Part shown: positions 9,401-15,701 of the stretch, one piece after another | How the letters are laid out: each line of letters opens with the position of its first letter | Position numbering within the stretch: the stretch's first letter is position 1 | Origin: CAZLMW01 sp964560875 | GTDB lineage: Bacteria; Myxococcota_A; UBA9042 | Direction: 5' to 3' | DNA length: 64,000 nucleotides | NCBI GenBank assembly: GCA_964560875.1 | Contig: CAZLMW010000015.1 | Span: forward strand, 1 to 64,000 | The notes under the pieces: generated by a model | Seen by the model: the letters and a program-made list of their open reading frames with translations, nothing else | What the model was told of the DNA's origin: nothing | Database searches by the model: none | Position numbers and translations under genes: made by a program

Positions 9401-10035
9401 CACCAGCTGCCGAGTGAATCGTCGATCGGATCGGCAACGCAGGACCTTGGTTGCGTGTCCCCAAGGCTGTGGGCGAGGCGGGCTTGCAGGTCGGCCGGGT
9501 CGTGTCGGGCCTGCCGCGTGAGGACCGCGACGAGCTGGGTCAGGAAGTCAAACGGCGTCAGCAGGAAGTCGCCGGTTGTCGGCGCGGGTTCTCTGCTATT
9601 CGGGTCCATGATGACGAACAACTGGCACGCGACATCGTCGACAGTGACCACGGTGGCGGACCAGAGCAGCTCGCGGTTGGGTTCGTCGTCGTCGGGCGTG
9701 AGCTCGCTGTTGAGCACGCGCGGCCGCAACACGCGGGCACCTTCCCAGCCCGGCTCGATATCGATGCCGCCCACGTCCATCGCGTAGATCCCATCGGCGA
9801 CAGGTTCGGCGGCGTATGCGGTTGCGACGACTGTGCGCGCGGCGTCGTGAGCTTCAATGCGCAGCGCGGCGAGGGCTTCGTGGATGTGCGGGTAAGCGCT
9901 CGGTTCGGCAGCGGCGTCGGCGGGTTGCGGCGGCATCGCGGGCAGTGTGGCACGGCGTTGGGGACGGGCCCACCCGCGAGCTGCGTGTCGCAGATCCGAT
10001 CGGAGTTGTTCAGACGTAAGCGTCACTGCCCTCAT
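6433..10035 (-). CDS. Dual-motor superfamily-1 helicase: UPF1/COG1112-like half fused to UvrD-like half
   Basis: A 1200-aa product from ATG 10035. The N-terminal half carries a UPF1/DNA2-type SF1B motor: GPPGTGKTHTLARL (~219), VIVDEAGLVSRP (~385), LAGDPMQLAPISR, and a C-terminal ADYVLVDT...LLNVAVSRAREL motif. The C-terminal half carries a second full SF1A motor: GVAGSGKTLVLANW (~719), FIDEAQDLGEHAL (~828), an SFRSTRPITELAL-type motif IV, TIHSFKGYDAEVV and YVGATRAR. Both nucleotide sites look intact. The most likely role is a helicase with two motors on one chain in DNA repair or anti-phage defence. It is divergent from a SWIM-SNF2 gene across 162 bp and upstream of a SNF2 gene on the same strand. 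A decayed partial copy lies at 42.5-43.1 kb. Biological role inferred. Confidence 0.92.
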   Translation of the reverse strand: MRAVTLTSEQLRSDLRHAARGWARPQRRATLPAMPPQPADAAAEPSAYPHIHEALAALRIEAHDAARTVVATAYAAEPVADGIYAMDVGGIDIEPGWEGARVLRPRVLNSELTPDDDEPNRELLWSATVVTVDDVACQLFVIMDPNSREPAPTTGDFLLTPFDFLTQLVAVLTRQARHDPADLQARLAHSLGDTQPRSCVADPIDDSLGSWWQHERPLLWGPPGTGKTHTLARLIAKTSALPDERVLVVSTTNKATDDIALRIAMFAAKLNGPRKTIRRLGAGADAVRFHDAGAMHLLRGGETSALIALSRLRRQMPAVTNPIERAAMKAQQQQLRIAVGEASGLFVNRRVDVVIATTWRAVSALASTELTERLRDEGPPFSTVIVDEAGLVSRPQTAALSLLASQRFVLAGDPMQLAPISRAARVMPAEHQRWLAASGLSHLDEAPDRGDVTLLTEQHRMAPQIRAAVGAYQYRKQLTDADGVPERTARFPIDEPLSDVQRALWWVLDEESPDPTHVRPQRSEAHRSWQRPLVKQCLRRFFQAHPHAAQAGGLFVTPFVGQARHVQAWFGQQGMIDKGWTASTVHRQQGAEADYVLVDTVNAGSTGFSHPDWQRLLNVAVSRARELVILIASRHEAQQPYLQPLLAMLAPVSLVHRGGKWTWRPVDVEVTHSPSAQVRASNPSSLGAQLQTRKAMRAVMSAEQQRLCRIAMDGGPRLVRGVAGSGKTLVLANWVAQTCARNSTGRILVVYGNRSLEGLLARHLAATTTAEQRRKQVSIHHIKDLLTGLLRRQSMDWEGTEWDYGGMAKKLLDVPVAERLTGAYEAVFIDEAQDLGEHALRVVTELARQTNPNDSNARQVVIFYDNAQDIYGRGTPRWSGYGLDLRGRSTVMKESFRSTRPITELALNVLHALDPLERDRDIRELSTMGLLERRERDGQRWWHVRFNHTHGPLPGATWHRHRQAELRSLVHRVVGWIDDGVKPGDIAVLVNKKMVGEQFVALARDALAAVGARALFQSGGHLELAEDLLTVSTIHSFKGYDAEVVALPCVESYCSQGRPLPRNLYVGATRARSILHLSGSEQFADKAGLAVLEAVKETLERQLAADDRAAGHCELGRFADVLRQLGGQHRDWLQQVWNAHRVETDAITSNHGDIIAQPLFWFRDGLFGCACFGPREPTRTELAALRGKGFEVVRPGDDVQ

Positions 10036-10197
10036 CGGCAATGCGCTTCGCGATTCAGCCGACCGCACACGCCGCGTTGCTCGCCCGATTAACTCCCGCA
10101 ACGTTGCAACTCGGTTCGATGGCGGCCGATGGTGACGTCGATCCGACCTTGTGCAAACCTTGCCCGTCCACTCCAGTTGCTGCCCGAGAGCCATGAC

Positions 10198-13100
10198 ATG
10201 AGCGCTTCATCCGATCCATTCCTGCTGCTGCCTGACACCCTCCAGGAGCTTGCGAGCGACACGATCTATGCGCGCGGTGTGGCGTACGAAGCGGAGCACC
10301 GTGTCACCGAACTGGGGCGTGACGTCGATGGGCTGTACGCCTGCGTAGACGGCAGCGACACCACCTACGACGTTCGCGTACGCCACGACAGCGAGACCGA
10401 CCAGCTCATTTGCAACTGCACCTGTCCCTTCGACTGGGAGCCGTTTTGCAAGCACGGGATCGCGACGCTGATCGCCTGGGTGCACGACAGCACTGCTGCG
10501 AATGTCGATGTCACCTCCGCGAGCGCACAGGCCATCGCAGACCGACGCAAGCGCGCCGCCTCGCAAGTCCGTGTCACGCACGTAGCCGGCCGGCGCGGTC
10601 TGGGGACGTGGCGCGCGCACAGTGTCCACGAACATGGGCAGGGTCGCAGTTGGCGGGTTGAGATCCGCAGCCTGCGCACCCCAATGAACACCTGCACATG
10701 CCCCGACTTCGCGCTCAACCAGCTGGGCACATGCAAGCACATCGAGGCGGTCAAGCTGCGGCTGGGCGACACCGATGGCGTGGCGAATGAACCGCCGATC
10801 GCCGTCGCGTGGCTCGACTGGAGCGCCGCCGATGGTCCGGCTCCGAGGGTGCATGTCCCTGATGGGTTGCCCGCCGCGTTGCAAACCGCCTTGGCGGCCC
10901 ACGTCGATCGCGACGGCCGAACGGTCGGCGACGGAATCGACGCCGTGTTTCAGCTGGCCGACCTCGCGGAGCGCTACGAGGAGCTGGTCGTCACGCACGA
11001 CCTGCTCGCACACGCCCGATACATGATCGAGCAGGAGCGATCGGCGCGCAGGGCGGTGAAGCTCAGCGAGCAGATTCGGCGAAGAGGCGGGCAGCTCCCC
11101 GGCATCAAGGCGCGCCTGCACCCCTACCAGGTCGAGGGCGTCGCGTTTTTGGTGTCTCGCGGCCGGGCCCTGCTCGCCGACGACATGGGGCTGGGCAAGA
11201 CGCTGCAGACCATAGCGGCGGCGTCGGTGCTGATGGACGACGCCGGCGTGCAGCGCGTGCTGGTCGTCTGTCCGGCGTCCCTCAAGTGTCAGTGGGCGGG
11301 CGAGATCCGCCGCTTCACCGACCGCACCGTCCAGGTCGTGCAGGGCAAGCCGACCACGCGCCTGGGGCAGTATCGGCGCCGGGCTCACTTCACCATCGTC
11401 AACTACGAGCTGGTCCTGCGCGAGGCGAGCACCCTGATGCACGAGCTCGCGCCCGACGTTCTGGTGTTGGACGAGGCGCAGCGCATTCGAAACTGGCAAA
11501 CCAAGACCGCCGCCGCAGTCAAGGAGCTGCAGACGAAGTACGCGTTCGTGCTCACTGGCACACCGCTGGAGAACCGGCTTGTCGACTTGTACAGCGTCAT
11601 GCAGGTCGTCGATCCGCGCGTGTTGGGGCCGCTATGGCGGTTCATGGTCGACTTCCACGTCACTGACGAGTTCGGCAAAGCCATCGGCTACCGCAACCTC
11701 AGCGAGCTGCGCAGGCGGCTGAGCAAACTGATGCTGCGGCGCAACCGCGACGTCGTGGCCGATCAACTGCCGGAGCGCAAGGTCGTGCGGCGGGACCTCA
11801 AGCTCACGCCGCGCCAACGGCAGCTGCACGACGGCGCGGTTCAGGCCGCCCAGTCGATCCTCTTGGTCGCCCGCAAACAGAAGCGCCCGCTCACGCCCGG
11901 AGAAAAGAATCGGCTGATGGCAGCGCTACAGCAGGCGCGGATGGCATGCAACGCAGCGGGTCTCGTCGACAAGGAGACCGAAGGTTCACCAAAGCTGACC
12001 GAGCTGCGGGGCTTGCTCGAGACGTTGTGCGTGGAGGAGCGGCGCAAGGTTGTCGTCTTCAGTCAATGGGAGCGGATGACCGCCATGGCCGAGCAGGTCG
12101 CTGTCGAGCTGGGAATCGGCACCGTTCGTCTGCACGGAAGCGTGCCCACCGCCAAGCGCGGCGAGCTCATCGGGCGTTTCGAGCAAGACAGCGATGTGGG
12201 CGTGTTCTTGTCTACCGACGCGGGCGCTACCGGGCTCAACCTGCAGGCCGCGAGCGCGCTCATCAACCTGGAGCTGCCCTTCAACCCGGCGCTGCTCGAG
12301 CAGCGGATCGCGCGTGTGCATCGACTGGGGCAGCCGCGAACGTGCCTGATCACCTTGTTGATCTCGGCGGCGAGCTACGAAGAGCGGATCTGGGAGCTGC
12401 TCGGTGGCAAGCGCAACCTCTTCGCCGCGGTCGTTTCCGGGCAGCTGGACGACGACGCGGTTGGCATGGACAGCAAGGCGGTGCAGCTCGCAATGGAGGC
12501 CGCGCAGGAACCCGCCCACGAACCCGTCCCGCCGCCGGATCGTGGTGTGGTGGACGATGATCAAGTTGCGACAGTGACCGCGATCGGCCCGGAAACCACA
12601 CCCGCTGCGCCGGACGCGCCGCCATCCGCAGACGCCGCGTCACCGAGTCTCGGTGGTGGCGTTTCGCTCGCTCCCCTGGTGGCCGCGCTTCAAAGCGCCC
12701 TCGGAGCGCGGCTGCGGCGGCTGTTTGTCGCGGGTAAAGGGCTCGTGGCGATCGTGGATCGGCTCGACGAGGAGGTCCGAGCCACCGCGGAAAAAGCGTG
12801 CAATGCGCTGCTGCAGACGGACAAGTCGCAGGACTTGCCGGTAGCCGTCGTCGATCCGCCCACGTGGGCCGCGTTGCAGCGCCTCGGCGGAGAAATAAGT
12901 ACCGCCGCGGTGGAGGTGGGCCTCGCTGCCCAAACGTCCCCCGCTCGCTCACCCCTGTACGATCAAGCCGAGCGCAAGCTGCGGGCCGCTGAAGTGTTGT
13001 TGGAACAGGACTGCACGACCGAGGCGATTGGATTGCTCCGCGACGCCGTCGTCCTGACGCTGGCGGCCGATGACGAGCGGGCCACGCTCCCCCCAGAGCC

Positions 13101-13266
13101 TGAACTGGCGGGCTGGTTGTACGGCGAGTTGGTGCCGGCGGGGAAGGTGTCCGAAGGGGTCGCTGCGCTGGTGATGCGGCTGGTCGGCATGGCCAGCGCC
13201 GCGCAGATCCCGGCGACAGTCGCCCGGCAGTGCTGGAGCGAGGTTGTGGAGTTGTTGGCGCGATGA
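10198..13266 (+). CDS. SNF2 ATPase with two SWIM zinc fingers
   Basis: A 1022-aa product from ATG 10198. Two SWIM-type zinc fingers (CxCx(n)CxH) are visible: CTCPFDWEPFCKH near residue 73 and CTCPDFALNQLGTCKH near 164. The SNF2 core follows, with DDMGLGKTLQT (~328), LDEAQRIRNW, TGTPLENRL, VFSQWERMT and RIARVHRLGQ. After ~760 there is an acidic/Pro-rich linker, then a helical C-terminal domain (ERKLRAAEVLLEQDCTTEAI) resembling HEPN/TPR-like helices; that last point is a weak guess. SWIM-SNF2 proteins bind DNA or protein through the finger and translocate on DNA. The gene is transcribed away from the dual-motor helicase, and the 162-bp gap should hold both promoters. Confidence 0.92.
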   Translation: MSASSDPFLLLPDTLQELASDTIYARGVAYEAEHRVTELGRDVDGLYACVDGSDTTYDVRVRHDSETDQLICNCTCPFDWEPFCKHGIATLIAWVHDSTAANVDVTSASAQAIADRRKRAASQVRVTHVAGRRGLGTWRAHSVHEHGQGRSWRVEIRSLRTPMNTCTCPDFALNQLGTCKHIEAVKLRLGDTDGVANEPPIAVAWLDWSAADGPAPRVHVPDGLPAALQTALAAHVDRDGRTVGDGIDAVFQLADLAERYEELVVTHDLLAHARYMIEQERSARRAVKLSEQIRRRGGQLPGIKARLHPYQVEGVAFLVSRGRALLADDMGLGKTLQTIAAASVLMDDAGVQRVLVVCPASLKCQWAGEIRRFTDRTVQVVQGKPTTRLGQYRRRAHFTIVNYELVLREASTLMHELAPDVLVLDEAQRIRNWQTKTAAAVKELQTKYAFVLTGTPLENRLVDLYSVMQVVDPRVLGPLWRFMVDFHVTDEFGKAIGYRNLSELRRRLSKLMLRRNRDVVADQLPERKVVRRDLKLTPRQRQLHDGAVQAAQSILLVARKQKRPLTPGEKNRLMAALQQARMACNAAGLVDKETEGSPKLTELRGLLETLCVEERRKVVVFSQWERMTAMAEQVAVELGIGTVRLHGSVPTAKRGELIGRFEQDSDVGVFLSTDAGATGLNLQAASALINLELPFNPALLEQRIARVHRLGQPRTCLITLLISAASYEERIWELLGGKRNLFAAVVSGQLDDDAVGMDSKAVQLAMEAAQEPAHEPVPPPDRGVVDDDQVATVTAIGPETTPAAPDAPPSADAASPSLGGGVSLAPLVAALQSALGARLRRLFVAGKGLVAIVDRLDEEVRATAEKACNALLQTDKSQDLPVAVVDPPTWAALQRLGGEISTAAVEVGLAAQTSPARSPLYDQAERKLRAAEVLLEQDCTTEAIGLLRDAVVLTLAADDERATLPPEPELAGWLYGELVPAGKVSEGVAALVMRLVGMASAAQIPATVARQCWSEVVELLAR

Positions 13267-13367
13267 GGGCTCTCTGGCGTGCCCCGTGTCCCTCAATTGC
13301 ATAACGTCTGTTTCGTCACGCGCGGCCGCGGCGAGGCGCCCTGTACGGGATGCCGTCGAGGCTACAG

Positions 13368-14144
13368 CTAGAACGCGGCGCCGATTGCCAACTCAAGCAT
13401 CGGCCCGGCGGCGAAAAGGGTGTTGGATGCCTTGTCGAAGGCGAGACGCACGCGCGCGGCGTCGTCGTCGGAGATATCACCACCGTGCTTGACGGCGGCC
13501 TGCGATGCGCCGGTCGGCCAGCGCCACCCGCCGCCAAGCGACAACACCAGCCCAGACCCCGGACGGTAGGTATAGCCGGCCGCCGCTGTCAGCCGCCCGG
13601 TCCGCTGGCTGCGGCTGTAGGCCACGGACTGGCCAAATCGGAGGCTGTTGGTCTCACGGCCCTCCGCCTCGGTGGCGCTGAGCCCGAAACCGATCTCGAC
13701 ATACGGTGTGTGGGCGGCCAGTGGCAGCCACCGCCCATAAAGGCCCGCCTGGATAGCTCGGATATCGACGCGCCCGGTCATCGCCTCCGCGTCCCGGCTC
13801 GAGGCCCCTCCACCGACGCGCAGGCCGACCTCAAGGGCCGACAACGGTGCCCAGCCCACGTCCACGTGCGCCCCGGCATCCGGGCCGGTGAAGCTGGCGT
13901 AGACCGCCCACGAGCCACCGCGCGACCTGGTCGGTTCGTTGGCCAGGGAGCCGCGCGCGGTCGGGGCGATGTCCCCTGGCTGGGCAACGCCGACGGCTTG
14001 GCCACCGCCGGCCGGGCGCGGTGGCGCCGGCTTGGGCGGCGCGGGCTTGGCGCCGTGGCCCGGATGTGCTGCGAGCGGTATGGCAGCCAACGACACCAAC
14101 GATGCGGCGAACATCGCGCTCAGGGACCTTTCTGTTCGACGCAT
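13368..14144 (-). CDS. Outer-membrane beta-barrel protein
   Basis: 258 aa from ATG 14144, which starts a clear signal peptide (MRRTERSLSAMF, then a hydrophobic stretch ending LAAHPGHG). A Pro/Lys/Ala linker follows. From about residue 75 to the end, short amphipathic strands alternate with turns (WAVYASFTG, HVDVGWAPLSALEVGLRVG, YVEIGFGLSAT), and the last residue is Phe, as usual for outer-membrane barrels. Small barrels of this kind may be porins or structural proteins; the substrate is unknown. It is divergent from a His-rich lipoprotein gene, and a candidate sigma-54 promoter lies 89 bp upstream. Both point towards the metal-response genes further on. Confidence 0.75.
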   Translation of the reverse strand: MRRTERSLSAMFAASLVSLAAIPLAAHPGHGAKPAPPKPAPPRPAGGGQAVGVAQPGDIAPTARGSLANEPTRSRGGSWAVYASFTGPDAGAHVDVGWAPLSALEVGLRVGGGASSRDAEAMTGRVDIRAIQAGLYGRWLPLAAHTPYVEIGFGLSATEAEGRETNSLRFGQSVAYSRSQRTGRLTAAAGYTYRPGSGLVLSLGGGWRWPTGASQAAVKHGGDISDDDAARVRLAFDKASNTLFAAGPMLELAIGAAF

Positions 14145-14232
14145 GCCGGGCCCTCCCGGGTGGTTGCCGTCCACTATAGCCGGCCAGGCGGCACGGTGGA
14201 ACGACCGGATGGCAGGGCTGGTTTTGCATCGG

Positions 14233-14248
14233 AGCAAAGAACCTGCCG
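14233..14248 (-). promoter_or_regulatory. Candidate sigma-54 (-24/-12) promoter for the barrel gene
   Basis: On the minus strand the sequence reads CGGCAGGTTCTTTGCT. It keeps the GG and GC dinucleotides at the canonical spacing and has a perfect TTGCT -12 element; the -24 element departs from TGGCACG at two positions. Predicted transcription would begin about 78 bases before ATG 14144. NtrC-type activators are encoded a few kb away. Confidence 0.4.
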
Positions 14249-14344
14249 CTCGCGCATGCGCCGGTCTCGTAGACGTTGAGATCTGCCGCGACGGGCCCAG
14301 AATGTCGGTCGTCCGTGACGCAATCGATCACCCAAGGAGACCTC

Positions 14345-15436
14345 ATGCGCCGCTCACTCATCACCAAAATGTTACTGCTTGCGGCGCTCGCGCTGCCCGC
14401 CTGTGCCGAGGACTCTCCCGCTCCGACCGGGGGGACCGACGTCGGCGCGCTCGGGGATGGGGAGGCCACCGCAGACGACGGCGGTCATCACCACGGCGAA
14501 GAAGCTGCTGATGCAGAGCATCATCACGGCGAAGAACATGTCGACGGCGAGGAGCATCACGACGGCGAGGAGCATCACGACGGCGAGGAGCATCACGACG
14601 GCGAGCAGCATGGTGACGAGGACCACGGGGACGGTGCGGGCCACAGCGAAGATGGCCACGACCACGGCACCGGCTCGCTTGGCACGCACATCCACCAACT
14701 GGACTTCTGGGGCGACAACGACCAGGAGATCGCCGTCGGCACACATGTGGGCGTCTATCGCACGGCGAAGGGCAGCGCCGCGTTGGTCAAAGTCGGCGGC
14801 GATGCCGATTTCATGGGGTTTGTCCGCAACCCCTTCGACAAGAAGGTGTACTGGGGCAGCGGCCACAACCCGATGGCGGGGCTCAACAACTGGGGCTTTG
14901 TCGAGTCTCTGGACGAGGGCAAGACCTGGCAGGTCAAGGGGCTCAAGGGGCAGATCGACTTTCATCAGATGGACGCCAGTACCAGCACGAAGGACCTCGT
15001 CGGCGGGACCTGGGGCGGCAAGCTGTGGGTGAGCACCGATGCCGGCAAGAGCTGGAAGAGTCACGCCTGGGCCAAGGCGGCGACCGGGGTGTTGCTCGAG
15101 AGCCCGACGAGCGCTTTGCTCGCCTCGAAAGCGGGAGGCGTCGAGCGCGTGACGGTGCCAGCGATGACGGCCAAGACGCTGAAGAATGTGCAGGCGTCGG
15201 CGCTCTGTCGCCACGGCAAGGGCGTCATGATCGGCACCTACGACACCAAGTTGCACGTCTGCGACGGGGACGCCGGCAGCTGCCAGACGATCGCCGGCCC
15301 CGGCGGTCAGCGCGTACTTCAATGCCTTGTGGATCCGGCCAACGTCGAGCGCATGTATGTGCTGCTCGCGGGCTCCGCCATCCACCACAGCGACGACGGC
15401 GGCAAGACCTGGGCGTTGATCGTCGCCGGCAAATAG
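14345..15436 (+). CDS. His-rich BNR/sialidase-like lipoprotein
   Basis: 363 aa from ATG 14345, supported by the Shine-Dalgarno AAGGAG seven bases upstream. A lipoprotein signal ends in LALPAC. It is followed by ~90 residues very rich in His, Glu, Asp and Gly (HHDGEE units), which should bind divalent metal ions outside the cytoplasm. From ~120 on there are repeats of a beta-propeller type: GVYRTAKGSAALVKVG, FVESLDEGKTWQVKG, LWVSTDAGKSWKSH and IHHSDDGGKTWAL carry the S/T-x-D-x-G-x-T/S-W Asp box. This resembles the F510_1955/BNR-like family seen near copper genes (recall, not a search). Catalytic residues of true sialidases are not evident, so a binding role is more likely. Confidence 0.8.
   Translation: MRRSLITKMLLLAALALPACAEDSPAPTGGTDVGALGDGEATADDGGHHHGEEAADAEHHHGEEHVDGEEHHDGEEHHDGEEHHDGEQHGDEDHGDGAGHSEDGHDHGTGSLGTHIHQLDFWGDNDQEIAVGTHVGVYRTAKGSAALVKVGGDADFMGFVRNPFDKKVYWGSGHNPMAGLNNWGFVESLDEGKTWQVKGLKGQIDFHQMDASTSTKDLVGGTWGGKLWVSTDAGKSWKSHAWAKAATGVLLESPTSALLASKAGGVERVTVPAMTAKTLKNVQASALCRHGKGVMIGTYDTKLHVCDGDAGSCQTIAGPGGQRVLQCLVDPANVERMYVLLAGSAIHHSDDGGKTWALIVAGK
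14543..14611 (+). repeat. 18-bp tandem repeat encoding HHDGEE units
   Basis: Three identical 18-bp units (14543-14560, 14561-14578, 14579-14596; unit GACGGCGAGGAGCATCAC) and a shortened fourth run in tandem inside the lipoprotein gene. They encode a repeated metal-binding HHDGEE block. Identical units suggest recent slippage or expansion. Confidence 0.9.
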
Positions 15437-15490
15437 TTCGAGAATGACGCAAGCGACACCTGCCAACGTGCCGTTGAAGAAGTATCCGGT

Positions 15491-15590
15491 NNNNNNNNNN
15501 NNNNNNNNNNNNNNNNNNNNNNNNNNNNNNNNNNNNNNNNNNNNNNNNNNNNNNNNNNNNNNNNNNNNNNNNNNNNNNNNNNNNNNNNNN
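15491..15590. other. Assembly gap (100 N)
   Basis: Exactly 100 unresolved bases. The right flank is a low-complexity Gly/Ser/Ala/Asp-encoding repeat in frame with the following Cys-rich gene, so the gap probably sits in or just before that gene's repetitive linker. Its true length is unknown. Confidence 0.98.
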
Positions 15591-15701
15591 CGGACGCGGG
15601 CGGTTCCAGCGGCGGCGCGCCGGATGCGGGCGGTTCCAGCGGTTCCAGTGGCGGCGCGGCGGACGCGGGCGGTTCCAGCGGTTCCAGCGGCGGCGCCCCG
15701 G
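15591..15701 (+). repeat. Low-complexity tandem repeat coding a DAGGSS linker
   Basis: Three imperfect 30-40-bp units (GCGGACGCGGGCGGTTCCAG followed by GGTTCCAGCGGCGGCGC-like sequence) run out of the assembly gap. They encode DAGGSSGSSGGA-type linker residues. Confidence 0.8.

Noticed and set aside
14201..14248. Plus-strand sigma-54 promoter for the His-rich lipoprotein
   Set aside because: TGGCAG and TTTGCA occur, but the GG to GC distance is three bases too long for a -24/-12 promoter.
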